A DNA stretch of 64,000 nucleotides from Coprococcus_C sp934318045 (GTDB taxonomy: Bacteria > Bacillota > Clostridia > Lachnospirales > Lachnospiraceae), in the NCBI GenBank assembly GCA_934318045.1, contig CAKREY010000001.1, forward strand, positions 372,001 to 436,000, given 5' to 3'. The notes beneath the pieces were generated by a model. The model ran no database searches and had not been told where the DNA came from. It worked only from the letters and a program-made list of their open reading frames with translations. The number at the start of each line of letters is the position of its first letter. The first letter of the stretch is position 1. Below are positions 51,582-60,274 of the stretch, piece after piece. Position numbers and translations under genes: made by a program.

Positions 51582-51977
51582 CTATTTTTTTACTAAAACC
51601 GCCACCTTATGCGCCGGCAAATCAAACAACGCACATACAGCCAACGTAATATCTGCAACCGTTGTATCAGAAACCGCTTCCTTTTTTATCGTGATCAGAA
51701 CGCCCGATATACTTTCCTGACCATTTGATCCATAATATGTCTGTGTCTTATTTCCAGCATAGATCAGCACATCCACAACATCTGCGCCATAGGTGTCGGC
51801 CAGCAGTTTCCGCAGGCGTTCTTCATAAGCAGATGCATCTGCCACTTCCGTTGTCGTTTTCTCCGCACCTGTATAAGATGTCTTCTGCGGCATAGCAATC
51901 ACAAGCAATAAGATACCGCACAGCACGATCAGGATTACTTTGTTCCATTTTTCGTTTTTCTTAAATTTCAACTCCAT
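51582..51977 (-). CDS. spoIIIAG: Stage III sporulation protein AG, short form
   Basis: 131 residues: one transmembrane helix (VILIVLCGILLLVIAM) and a ring-building-motif domain ending ALFDLPAHKVAVLVKK. B. subtilis SpoIIIAG is about 229 residues, so the loop insert that forms the beta-barrel collar of the AG ring is largely absent here. The gene order supports the identity. Confidence 0.88.
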   Translation of the reverse strand: MELKFKKNEKWNKVILIVLCGILLLVIAMPQKTSYTGAEKTTTEVADASAYEERLRKLLADTYGADVVDVLIYAGNKTQTYYGSNGQESISGVLITIKKEAVSDTTVADITLAVCALFDLPAHKVAVLVKK

Positions 51978-51981
51978 ATTC

Positions 51982-52449
51982 TCACCGTCTTACTACATAT
52001 ATACGAGCATCATCGAAATTATAGACATCCGAAATATATTTTTTTATTTCGGACTCTGTTTGTTCCGTCATCAAAGTTTCTGTTACATAGACGGTACATT
52101 GAAGCAACGTTCCATCCGCTGTTGTTATAACCGCCACATCCTCCACTGGGTAATGTTCCAGGTTCCTGCGGATTTCTTCCCGGACACTCATATCGTAATA
52201 GTCCGACAGACTGCCCCCATTTTCCCAAAACAGTTCTTGCGATTCCACATGTTCGAGTTCATATAATAGCTCCTGCAAATCCCCGCTTCCAAAATGGAAC
52301 AGGAAGCGAAGCGGGCTTGCCAGCAGAACAATCACAACCAGCCCGATATAATAACGAATATATTGCCTGTATTGCTTTGATGGAGCCATCTGCGTAACAA
52401 TCGCTGCAAGCAGCAAATAAAAAATCAGACTTTTCATCCATCCGGACAT
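51982..52449 (-). CDS. spoIIIAF: Stage III sporulation protein AF
   Basis: 155 residues. Two N-terminal transmembrane segments (SLIFYLLLAAIVTQMAPS; YIRYYIGLVVIVLLASPL) and a soluble C-terminal ring-building-like domain. It is a minor component of the SpoIIIA channel. Confidence 0.9.
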   Translation of the reverse strand: MSGWMKSLIFYLLLAAIVTQMAPSKQYRQYIRYYIGLVVIVLLASPLRFLFHFGSGDLQELLYELEHVESQELFWENGGSLSDYYDMSVREEIRRNLEHYPVEDVAVITTADGTLLQCTVYVTETLMTEQTESEIKKYISDVYNFDDARIYVVRR

Positions 52450-52470
52450 CCCGATTTTCCCCCCAATCGT

Positions 52471-53718
52471 TTACCCTGTCGAGCCATTTGTTGCACCTGC
52501 CATAATCGCAAGTGTAACCACAAACAAAACAAGTGCACTTGCCAACGCCTGCATCAGCATCCCGATTCCTCCCGCAAGTGCCGATGTTCCATCTACATAC
52601 CGCCGGTCGCCCATCGGCTGAATCAATGCGGTTGTGATCCGCACAGTAAACATCAGCAAAAAAAGCTGCACCAGTGGAATCAGGCATATGACAGACAACA
52701 GGATGATTCCTGCTATACCGATACTGTTTTTTATGATCATTCCACAGGCAAGATATGTTCCTGCAAGCACAGAGACAACACTTCCCGGAATTGCCGCAAG
52801 CGTCCGGTTTATCATCGTCTTTCCAAGGATATCCATTTGCGGTCCCAGAAGTCCTTTGATGATATTGAGGCCGATCACAGCAGCTATAATCGTCTTGAGA
52901 ATCCATTTGATCAGGCTTTGCACAAGCTCACACAGTTTTGAAAAACTATCCTCTTTTCCAAGATTGTTTACCATAGAAACAATGACATAAAATTCAATAA
53001 GCGGCAAAACCACGCGGATAATGACCGCCTGTATCATCCAGATTCCAACCAAAACCAGGTGATAGGTACCACCCGCTGCCGCCGTATGCCCAAGAAATTG
53101 TAACACCAGCAAAAATGCCGGGACAAAAAGGCGGACCGCAACCAACACTTTTTCGAGTGCCGAAACAGTGATGCCATATGCCATGGAAAAAGACGTCAAA
53201 AGCAGGGATGTCATAAGCATATATGTGATATAAAACCCGTTTTCACTGATCATCCCACTTGCAAACGAATTTGACAGATTGACAAAAATACTTCCGATCA
53301 GCACAATTCCGATCAGTTCCAGCAACAGGCTTTTATTTTGTGTCAGCGTACCCAAAAATGCATGGCTTACAGTTTCCAAAAAGGCCGAAAGAACTGATTT
53401 TTCATCGCCCTCTATCTGTTTTTTCACCATATCTGAAAATGATACCGGCATCTCGATTCCTTCCCGCTGAAATTCCTGTTCGAGTTCGTCGAGATCAAGT
53501 TCCTCAAGGATGGACTCATAGATTTCATCTGTTTGTTCCGTTTCTTTTTCCTCTGTGGCAGCTTGTCCCGGTTTGGATGACGGTGTCTCCGTATCCGGAT
53601 CCAGATTGTTTGCAGCAACCGTCTGATATGGTTTACCGAAGCATAGAAAAATGGCCAGTCCAAACACCAGCCACCGGATTGTTTGCATTATACGTCCTAT
53701 TTTTTTCACACAATCCAT
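52471..53718 (-). CDS. spoIIIAE: Stage III sporulation protein AE
   Basis: 415 residues. An N-terminal signal-like segment, an acidic extracytoplasmic stretch, then about seven transmembrane helices with GLLGPQMDILGKTMINRTL and GLRIT-like loops of the SpoIIIAE family. The start is uncertain: ATG 53718 is poorly spaced from GGGGG, while a GTG and an ATG (MQTIRWLVFGL) follow within 30 bases. Confidence 0.9.
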   Translation of the reverse strand: MDCVKKIGRIMQTIRWLVFGLAIFLCFGKPYQTVAANNLDPDTETPSSKPGQAATEEKETEQTDEIYESILEELDLDELEQEFQREGIEMPVSFSDMVKKQIEGDEKSVLSAFLETVSHAFLGTLTQNKSLLLELIGIVLIGSIFVNLSNSFASGMISENGFYITYMLMTSLLLTSFSMAYGITVSALEKVLVAVRLFVPAFLLVLQFLGHTAAAGGTYHLVLVGIWMIQAVIIRVVLPLIEFYVIVSMVNNLGKEDSFSKLCELVQSLIKWILKTIIAAVIGLNIIKGLLGPQMDILGKTMINRTLAAIPGSVVSVLAGTYLACGMIIKNSIGIAGIILLSVICLIPLVQLFLLMFTVRITTALIQPMGDRRYVDGTSALAGGIGMLMQALASALVLFVVTLAIMAGATNGSTG

Positions 53719-53752
53719 CCCCCATGTTTTGATTTTTACTTTTTCTGCCGCA

Positions 53753-54139
53753 TCAGGCAGTCAACGATAAAACCATTTGCACCACCTGCATGAAAACAGG
53801 AAGCGAAACCGCAAGCATCGTGAGTTTCCCAAGCAGCTCAATCTGGGAAGCAACTGCGCTGTAACCGGAATCCCGGCTGATGCTTGCAGCAAACTCACAG
53901 ATATAGGCGATTCCAATCAGCTTGACCAATATCGCCAGATATGTACTGTCCATCCGGATTTTATCTGTCAGCGTCCGGATGCCGCGCAGCATCACACGCA
54001 TTCGCGCTACACAGATAAAAAGCAAGATCAGACAGACTGCCACACTGATCAGGGTGCTGAATTCCGGATTTCTTGATTTAAGAGATAGCGCCAGAACGAC
54101 CGCCACTATTGCAAATACCATCGTCATACCTAGATTCAT
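53753..54139 (-). CDS. spoIIIAD: Stage III sporulation protein AD
   Basis: 128 residues, four hydrophobic segments, with LAILVKLIGIAYICEFAASISRDSGY, typical of SpoIIIAD. An inner-membrane platform component of the SpoIIIA complex. Confidence 0.92.
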   Translation of the reverse strand: MNLGMTMVFAIVAVVLALSLKSRNPEFSTLISVAVCLILLFICVARMRVMLRGIRTLTDKIRMDSTYLAILVKLIGIAYICEFAASISRDSGYSAVASQIELLGKLTMLAVSLPVFMQVVQMVLSLTA

Positions 54140-54158
54140 ACCGGATCACATTCCTCCA

Positions 54159-54353
54159 TTAAAATCCAAATAGCGTATTGATATCCTGAAACAACTGGTT
54201 AACATAAGGAATAATCCACGTCAATACAATGATCAATCCAGCAAGACTCACAAGATATGCCTGGTCATCCCGCCCGGAATGTTTTAACACCTGATTGATC
54301 AGCGCAACCACAATTCCAACCGCTGCAATTTTAAAAATCAATTGAACTGCCAT
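54159..54353 (-). CDS. spoIIIAC: Stage III sporulation protein AC
   Basis: 64 residues, two helices with VALINQVLKHSGRDDQAYLV between them, the SpoIIIAC signature. Length is as expected. Confidence 0.92.
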   Translation of the reverse strand: MAVQLIFKIAAVGIVVALINQVLKHSGRDDQAYLVSLAGLIIVLTWIIPYVNQLFQDINTLFGF

Positions 54354-54366
54354 TTTCCCGCATCCC

Positions 54367-54888
54367 CTACACCAAGATAATCACCAGCAGTACGCCTGCC
54401 ACCGCTCCCGCCACGCATGCGATTTTTATCTGCTCTTTTGAATCGTCCTCGAGTTTCTGAATATGTCTTCCGACTTCCTCTGCGAGTAAAGCGATTCCTT
54501 CTTCCTGTGCCTGCACATCCAGATATCCAATCATTTGTCCCAGATTATATATATAGTCCATGTCCTCCTTCTTCAGACCAGACCGGGTATAAAGCTCGTC
54601 CGCCCTGCACTTCCATATCTGGTCGAAATCTGTTACAGACACAGGATCCGGCATTCCACATGCATCCTGTATTTTTTTTAAATCATCGGAAATGCCGGTC
54701 AGCCATTCTGCAAATGGCGGCATGCATTTTTTTTCAACACGTGCGAACACTTCCGTCAATATATCTCTGCGATACCTAAGCTCCCCGGATAGAAATGATA
54801 ACACCCGTGCATATGCCCGCATCTCCTTCACGCGTCTGCGGATGCCAGCCGCATGCAGGATTCCCATTGCGGCACATCCACCAAGCAC
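54367..54888 (-). CDS. spoIIIAB: Stage III sporulation protein AB
   Basis: 173 residues from the only canonical start, a GTG at 54886-54888 inside the expected first membrane helix. Features: RRRVKEMRAYARVLSFLSGELRYRRDIL and a C-terminal helix pair (IKIACVAGAVAGVLLVIILV). Family members normally begin with KLIG-type residues of the helix; these are encoded just upstream (KLIGICLVLGG) without ATG, GTG or TTG. A CTG at 54904-54906 overlapping the spoIIIAA stop would restore the full helix. It regulates the SpoIIIAA ATPase. Confidence 0.88.
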   Translation of the reverse strand: MLGGCAAMGILHAAGIRRRVKEMRAYARVLSFLSGELRYRRDILTEVFARVEKKCMPPFAEWLTGISDDLKKIQDACGMPDPVSVTDFDQIWKCRADELYTRSGLKKEDMDYIYNLGQMIGYLDVQAQEEGIALLAEEVGRHIQKLEDDSKEQIKIACVAGAVAGVLLVIILV

Positions 54889-54902
54889 AAGGCAGATTCC
54901 GA

Positions 54903-55865
54903 TCAGTTTGCAACTGAAAGTGATCCAATATATAACTCATTTCCCCTCTCGTCAAAGATTGATTCCACAGTTCCAATCCCTGCACTTCGCCCAAGCACGA
55001 TATAACGTTCAAACACCTTTTCTTCCACCAGCTTCCGAAGCACCGGGCGCGTGCGGATATCATCGATGGAATCTCCATGAATCGTCGCCAGAATTCCACA
55101 GCCACAGTTTATGACATAGGAGATGGCATCGATATCCTCCCGGCTGCCAATCTCATCCACCGCGATTACTTTTGGATTCATAGAACGCAGCAGCATCAGC
55201 ATACCTTCTGCTTTGGGGCATCCGTCCAGAATATCTGTACGGAGACCGACATCATTTTGTGGAATTCCCATATAGCAGGCAGCAAGTTCCGACCGCTCAT
55301 CCACAACTCCTACATTCATCCCTCTGCAATAACTGTTTCCATCTGATATGAGGCGGACTAAATCACGCAGAATTGTTGTCTTTCCACACCCGGGTGGCGA
55401 TATAATAAGTGTATGCAAAAGCCTGCCATCTTTTATCACATATGGCAGCAGGCACGCCGCGCATCCCTTAATCTGATGGGATACACGGATATTGATAAAT
55501 GAAATATGTTTCACGTTTTTTACTCTCCCATGTTCCAACACAACCTGGCCGGCAACACCCACACGGTGTCCGCCGCAAACCGTCACAAATCCCTGTCTTA
55601 CTTCATTTTCATACGCATATAATGAATAATCGGTCACAGCATCAATAATCCCCCGGATATCGTCCGCAGTTACCCGATATGCTCTCTTTCGATCAATGGT
55701 CAATCCTCCACAGTTGTTCACAAACGATTCCCCCTGATCAAATACAAGAATCAACGGTTCACAGATCCGGAACCGAAGCTCGATCAAGGAATTATAATCT
55801 ATATCAATCTGATTTAATATGTATCGAACACAAGGAGGCAGCAGTTTCATAATTTGATTTTTCAC
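54903..55865 (-). CDS. spoIIIAA: Stage III sporulation protein AA (ATPase)
   Basis: 320 residues from the GTG at 55865, which is eight bases after AGGGGTG; a GTG nine bases upstream has no RBS. Walker A SPPGCGKTTILRDLVRL and Walker B IAVDEIGSREDIDA are clear. It is the secretion-type ATPase that energises the SpoIIIA-SpoIIQ channel. First gene of the operon, downstream of efp as in other Firmicutes. Confidence 0.94.
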   Translation of the reverse strand: MKNQIMKLLPPCVRYILNQIDIDYNSLIELRFRICEPLILVFDQGESFVNNCGGLTIDRKRAYRVTADDIRGIIDAVTDYSLYAYENEVRQGFVTVCGGHRVGVAGQVVLEHGRVKNVKHISFINIRVSHQIKGCAACLLPYVIKDGRLLHTLIISPPGCGKTTILRDLVRLISDGNSYCRGMNVGVVDERSELAACYMGIPQNDVGLRTDILDGCPKAEGMLMLLRSMNPKVIAVDEIGSREDIDAISYVINCGCGILATIHGDSIDDIRTRPVLRKLVEEKVFERYIVLGRSAGIGTVESIFDERGNELYIGSLSVAN

Positions 55866-55884
55866 AGAATTCACCCCTACTCTA

Positions 55885-55912
55885 TATATATGCAGTAGAT
55901 AGGATTATATGA
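55885..55912 (-). promoter_or_regulatory. Possible sigma-E promoter of the spoIIIA operon
   Basis: Minus strand TCATATA (55906-55912) and CATATATA (55885-55892), 13 bp apart, resemble the mother-cell sigma-E pattern (KMATATT, 14, CATACANT). The match is imperfect. A small hairpin ACGGAT/ATCCGT (55922-55936) lies just upstream. Confidence 0.4.
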
Positions 55913-55960
55913 TTGGAACTTACGGATTTCATCCGTTAGAGCGCCCATGGCGTGCAAACA

Positions 55961-55992
55961 TAAAAAAGCACGCTCCATAACGGAACGTGCTT
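55961..55992 (-). terminator. Terminator after efp
   Basis: Minus strand AAGCACGTTCC pairs with GGAGCGTGCTT (one G-U) over a 5-base loop, followed by six T. Confidence 0.9.
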
Positions 55993-56025
55993 TAAATCAT
56001 TCTCATTTACTTCGTAATTCTGAAA

Positions 56026-56583
56026 TTACTTTGCTCTTGAAAGATACTTTCCTGTACGTGTATCAATCTTGATGATCTCACCCTGGTTGATGAACAGAGG
56101 AACATTCAATGTTGCACCTGTCTCAACTGTACATGGCTTTGTAGCATTTGTTGCTGTATTTCCTGCGACACCCGGCTCACACTCTGTAATCTCAAGTTCT
56201 ACGAAATCCGGTCCTTCCACTGCGAATACATTGCCTTCGTAAGTAGAAATCTTGCATGTCATACCTTCCTTGACAAACTTCATAGCATCGCCTACAACGC
56301 TCTCATCTACAGGAATCATCTCATATGTCTCCTGATCCATGAAGTAATAGAGGTTTCCATCCTTGTAAGAATAATCCATATCCTTACGCTCGATAAATGC
56401 AGACTCAAACTTTGCTGTCGGGTTGAAACTTGTCTCTCTGATTGCACCTGTGATAATATTCTTATACTTTGTACGAACGAATGCAGCACCCTTACCTGGC
56501 TTTACGTGCTGAAACTCGATTACCTGACAAGGCTGACCATCACATACAAAAGTCACACCATTTCTGAAATCACTTGCTTCCAT
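56026..56583 (-). CDS. efp: Translation elongation factor P
   Basis: 185 residues, three beta-barrel domains. The tip loop HVKPGKGAAFVRTK has Lys at the position modified or required in EF-P (Lys32 class), and the C-terminus GEIIKIDTRTGKYLSRAK is typical. It relieves ribosome stalling at polyprolines; the PBP tail in this window (PPAPAP) would be a natural client. RBS TAGGAGGAT. Confidence 0.96.
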   Translation of the reverse strand: MEASDFRNGVTFVCDGQPCQVIEFQHVKPGKGAAFVRTKYKNIITGAIRETSFNPTAKFESAFIERKDMDYSYKDGNLYYFMDQETYEMIPVDESVVGDAMKFVKEGMTCKISTYEGNVFAVEGPDFVELEITECEPGVAGNTATNATKPCTVETGATLNVPLFINQGEIIKIDTRTGKYLSRAK

Positions 56584-57083
56584 AATTATCCTCCTAAAAT
56601 AACATATACGGTGAACTACTCATTGTCTAACATCAATAGACTTCCTGCTTCATCGTCCTCGTACCTCCGAACTCCACAGGCGTTAATTCAATATCTCTGA
56701 TATTTTAATATACATAATAAAAATTTTCAATAACTTTTCTTGAATTTTTGTATTTTTTAAGACTTTTTACATATTTACCTTGAGCATACCGGACCGAAAA
56801 ACATTTTCTCATTCCGTATCTTTGATATCCAATTTACATTTTTTGTATAAATTTCACAATTTGTTCACGGGAAATGGTTTGCCAAAATATTGAAATTATA
56901 GTATGCTAATATATAAGTTATCGCAAACCGCGATAAACATATAGCATAAAATTCGCATATATCATATATGTGCAATTATCAGACTGTGTCATTGTCTATC
57001 AGCATGTACTTATTGCATTGTTACATTTGCTGGTTTCATCGTCTGCAATGCATCATTAACAAATCAAATAAGGAAGTGAATAT
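56584..57083. other. 500-bp AT-rich intergenic region upstream of citrate synthase
   Basis: No ORF. It holds the efp upstream region on one side and, on the other, the citrate synthase promoter and a leader of about 170 nt with two palindromes: TTATCGC/GCGATAA (56918-56936) and CATATA-TCA-TATATG (56957-56971 approximately). The middle part (56690-56870) is AT-rich, with nothing I can name. Confidence 0.5.
56879..56907 (+). promoter_or_regulatory. Sigma-A promoter of citrate synthase
   Basis: TTGCCA (56879-56884), 17-bp spacer, TATGCT (56902-56907), with the palindrome TTATCGC-AAACC-GCGATAA starting 11 bp downstream, at the position of a repressor operator or at the 5' end of the mRNA. Confidence 0.55.
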
Positions 57084-58448
57084 ATGAATCAACAGGAATT
57101 TTCAGCAGTCACACCGGAGTTCGAGCGTTTGGCAAAATTATGTGAAAGCCACGATGTGATTGATCCCGAATTGTATACAAAATATCAGGTAAAGCGCGGG
57201 TTGCGCGATTTAGACGGCAAAGGAGTTCTGACAGGCCTTACAGAGATCTCCACAATCATCTCCTCCGAGGAGGTAAATGGTGTCACCATACCAATCGACG
57301 GTCAGCTCTACTACCGTGGAATTAACATTTATGATCTGGTCAGGGGCTTTACTTCCGAGAAGCGTTTTGGTTTTGAAGAAACCGTCTATCTTCTGCTCTT
57401 CGGTGAGCTGCCGAATAAAAAAGAGCTTGCAGATTTCAACACGCTGCTCGGTTCCTACCGGAAGCTGCCACATTATTTTGCAAGAGACATTATATTAAAA
57501 ACACCGACACCCGATATCATGAATGCTCTTGCGAAAAATATCCTCACACTCAGTTCTTACGATACAAACGCCATGGATGTCAGCATTCCGAACGTCCTTC
57601 GTCAGAGCATTGAGCTGATTGCGAATTTCCCGGCGCTTGCCGTGTACTCGTATCAGGCATACCGCCACTACGAGCTTGGGAAGGGACTTTATATCCACAA
57701 GCCAAAGCCGGAGCTTTCCACTGCCGAGAATATTCTGCGCCTCCTGCGTCAGGATAAATCTTATACCGATACCGAAGCAAAGGTGCTCGACTTAGCGCTT
57801 GTGCTCCATGCGGAACATGGCGGTGGTAACAACTCCACATTTACAACACACGTTGTTACCTCCTCCGGTACGGATACATATTCTTCGGTTGCCGCTTCCC
57901 TTTGCTCTTTGAAGGGGCCAAAGCACGGTGGTGCCAATGTCAAGGTAAAGCGTATGTTTGACGATCTGAAAGAGCACGTCCGTGACTGGGATGATAAAGA
58001 TGAAATCCGTCAGTACCTGTGCGATATTCTGGACAAGAAAGCCTTCGACCGTTCCGGACTGATCTACGGAATGGGACATGCCGTATACTCCATCTCTGAT
58101 CCACGTGCGAATGTATTCCAGACCTTTGTCGGAAAACTGTCTGAGGAAAAGCACAAAGAGAAAGAATACAAGCTTTATATGGATGTCGCTGAGATTGCGA
58201 AGGAAGTCATCGCCGACAAGCGCAAGATCTATAAAGGTGTAAGCCCGAACGTTGATTTCTACAGCGGTTTCGTGTACACCATGCTTGATCTGCCGGAAGA
58301 ACTCTTCACACCGATGTTTGCCGTTGCCCGTATCGCCGGCTGGAGCGCCCACCGTATCGAAGAGCTGATCAATGCCAACAAGATCATCCGCCCGGCTTAC
58401 AAGTCGATTGCGGGGAACCGTGCATATACACCAATTGCAGAGCGGTAA
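57084..58448 (+). CDS. Citrate synthase
   Basis: 454 residues. Conserved segments: LYYRGINIYDLV, the active-site His in LVLHAEHGGGNNSTF, GPKHGGANVKV, GMGHAVYSISDPR, and the catalytic Asp in SPNVDFYSGF. It condenses acetyl-CoA and oxaloacetate. The N-terminal extension of about 60 residues before the core is typical of the Clostridial/Lachnospiraceae type. RBS AAGGAAG. aconitase and isocitrate dehydrogenase genes are not adjacent, so it stands alone, probably supplying glutamate synthesis. Confidence 0.94.
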   Translation: MNQQEFSAVTPEFERLAKLCESHDVIDPELYTKYQVKRGLRDLDGKGVLTGLTEISTIISSEEVNGVTIPIDGQLYYRGINIYDLVRGFTSEKRFGFEETVYLLLFGELPNKKELADFNTLLGSYRKLPHYFARDIILKTPTPDIMNALAKNILTLSSYDTNAMDVSIPNVLRQSIELIANFPALAVYSYQAYRHYELGKGLYIHKPKPELSTAENILRLLRQDKSYTDTEAKVLDLALVLHAEHGGGNNSTFTTHVVTSSGTDTYSSVAASLCSLKGPKHGGANVKVKRMFDDLKEHVRDWDDKDEIRQYLCDILDKKAFDRSGLIYGMGHAVYSISDPRANVFQTFVGKLSEEKHKEKEYKLYMDVAEIAKEVIADKRKIYKGVSPNVDFYSGFVYTMLDLPEELFTPMFAVARIAGWSAHRIEELINANKIIRPAYKSIAGNRAYTPIAER

Positions 58449-58478
58449 GATAATAGTTTGTTTATTTGTAAATAATAC

Positions 58479-58621
58479 GAGACATAGTTTATTACAAATT
58501 TCACGCAGACACGTTCGCACTCATAGAAACACATAGCGGATACTAAATTCGTGCTTACGCACTCATTAAGTACCGATGTGTTTCTAATGGTCTGCTTAGA
58601 AATTGTAATAAATTATGTCTC
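58479..58621. repeat. Long palindromic repeat element, copy 2 (downstream of citrate synthase)
   Basis: An imperfect inverted repeat in the gap 58449-58652. Outer arms GAGACATA (58479-58486) and TATGTCTC (58614-58621); then ATTACAAATT against AATTGTAAT, GCAGAC against GTCTGC, TAGAAACACAT against ATGTGTTTCTA (perfect), and a central GTGCTTACGCAC loop. The 119-bp core (58491-58609) shares ordered blocks with 8409-8533. No typical terminator T-run is present. Confidence 0.8.
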
Positions 58622-58652
58622 TTACTTTTTCTTTATTTATGATGGTTTTCCG

Positions 58653-59852
58653 TTATAATCCCTTTTCTTTCAGCTTCGCCACAAGCTGCACGTAAAATTC
58701 CCGCACATCAAATCCCGGAATATCTTCGCGGTTCAAGTCAATCACATCCCCATGCGAGATTCCACGCCTGCCCTTTACAGTCAGGAACTCATAATCTTCA
58801 CCCCATGTAAAGGATTTCTCTCCAACCAATCCGTCATTCGGCCCATCAAACCGTTTTACAAGCAGATACGACAGATTGAGCGGAAACCGTCCGGATGATG
58901 GGCGATTCAATTTCGAGCCAAATGACTGGTAATAAATACCCGGTGCATCCTTGATTTCTTCATTGAAGCTTGCACAGTTTGTGGAAGTCAGATCATGGAC
59001 GGCCGCCATGAAATCAGGATTCGTATCTCCAAGCTTTTCCGCGCCTGCATTATATGCCTTTTCAATCGCCTTTTGCTGTGCCTCCGGAATCTTCTCTAAT
59101 AAATAATCGGCAAATTCACAGCCCCTGTGTGGCGTGTTAATCGTCGTAAGTGAAGCAATATACTTTCCTGCCGAAGTCAGTGCGATTGCTGCTCTCGTAT
59201 CAAGTCCGCCCTTGGAGTGCGCGATTACATTTACCTTCTCACATCCGGTTTCCTCGACGATCTGTCTGATACGTGTCTCTAATTCTTTCGCGCTATCCCG
59301 AACAGCCGCGGCACTGTTATGGTTTCCATAATAGATCTTCGCGCCATTTTCCATAAGCTCCGCCGGTATTCTGCCCCAGTAATTTAAGTGTTCAAAATCG
59401 CGGAAGAACACACCATGCACCATAAGAATCGGATACTTTGTCTTACATATCTGCGCGTCTGCCCGCGCAGCATTTCGCTTTGCACGCAGCTTCTCGAACT
59501 TCACTTCCCGTCTTACCGTCCGAATAATGATATGCAGCATCACCAGATGCGCAATTGGAATCCAGCCACATATAAGCCCCAGCACACGCCAACGGATTCC
59601 CAACTGCTGTGATGTCAGATACACGCTGATCATTCCGATCCAAAATATCGTAATCTCGACCAGGAATATAATACACAGACGGATCAGCCAGTATTTTTTC
59701 TCTACGGTAATTCCTGCCGGACCATTCGCAAACCATCGCTCATAGAATCCGCAAAAGCCGAGAATCAGATAGACGGCTGCAAGCAACGTTGTCACATAAA
59801 ATATCTGCAACATGTTCTTACCGAAATTACATATCTTCAATTTTCCTGTCAT
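58653..59852 (-). CDS. Membrane-anchored lipase-like alpha/beta hydrolase
   Basis: 399 residues. Three N-terminal transmembrane segments (about 15-35, 52-74, 85-108), then a hydrolase domain. YPILMVHGVFFRD is the oxyanion-loop region; nucleophile Ser in VNVIAHSKGGLDTR (G/A-x-S-x-G); Asp in RFDGPNDGLV; His in ISHGDVIDL. This is the LipA/triacylglycerol lipase-like arrangement, including TINTPHRGCEFAD. Substrate is probably a lipid or acyl ester at the membrane. Confidence 0.82.
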   Translation of the reverse strand: MTGKLKICNFGKNMLQIFYVTTLLAAVYLILGFCGFYERWFANGPAGITVEKKYWLIRLCIIFLVEITIFWIGMISVYLTSQQLGIRWRVLGLICGWIPIAHLVMLHIIIRTVRREVKFEKLRAKRNAARADAQICKTKYPILMVHGVFFRDFEHLNYWGRIPAELMENGAKIYYGNHNSAAAVRDSAKELETRIRQIVEETGCEKVNVIAHSKGGLDTRAAIALTSAGKYIASLTTINTPHRGCEFADYLLEKIPEAQQKAIEKAYNAGAEKLGDTNPDFMAAVHDLTSTNCASFNEEIKDAPGIYYQSFGSKLNRPSSGRFPLNLSYLLVKRFDGPNDGLVGEKSFTWGEDYEFLTVKGRRGISHGDVIDLNREDIPGFDVREFYVQLVAKLKEKGL

Positions 59853-59871
59853 TATTTTCTCCTATCGGCAT

Positions 59872-60162
59872 CTACCCCTGCAGTCCTGCTGACTGACGGA
59901 TCATATCCTCAACAACAATATCATAAATCTCGCCAACTGTGCTACAATACTCCAGCACCTTCCAAGGCTCATTCGTATGAAAATGAATCTTCACCAGATC
60001 CTCGTCTCCAGCCGCGATCAAGCTGTTTCCCTCGATATGATCCGTGATATAATCTGCGATTTCATCCTCATCCAAATCCTTATCTCTCCGGTCGATCAGC
60101 AACTGCGTATCATACCGATATGCAAACTGATCATCCTCTGCATCAATAGAATTCATTCCCAT
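59872..60162 (-). CDS. Stand-alone FakA C-terminal-like domain (DAK phosphatase-related)
   Basis: 96 residues. The segment EGNSLIAAGDEDLVKIHFHTNEPWKVLEYCSTVGEI closely resembles the C-terminal part of FakA/YloV fatty-acid kinases (GDSLVVVGDEDLVKVHVHTNDP). The kinase domain (DhaL-like) is absent, and no full-length fakA is nearby. The ATG at 60162 is preferred, because GGAGG lies eight bases upstream within a longer frame that starts at 60177. A relic or an independent regulatory domain is possible. Confidence 0.65.
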   Translation of the reverse strand: MGMNSIDAEDDQFAYRYDTQLLIDRRDKDLDEDEIADYITDHIEGNSLIAAGDEDLVKIHFHTNEPWKVLEYCSTVGEIYDIVVEDMIRQSAGLQG

Positions 60163-60274
60163 GTTTGTTTCCTCCATTTTTCAATCTTTACTCTGCTTCC
60201 GTTATTTCCTTCGTAAGCACATGTCTTCTCCAATTCCAGCGTAGCCGCTCCCAGTTCAGCAATAACCAGCTTGC

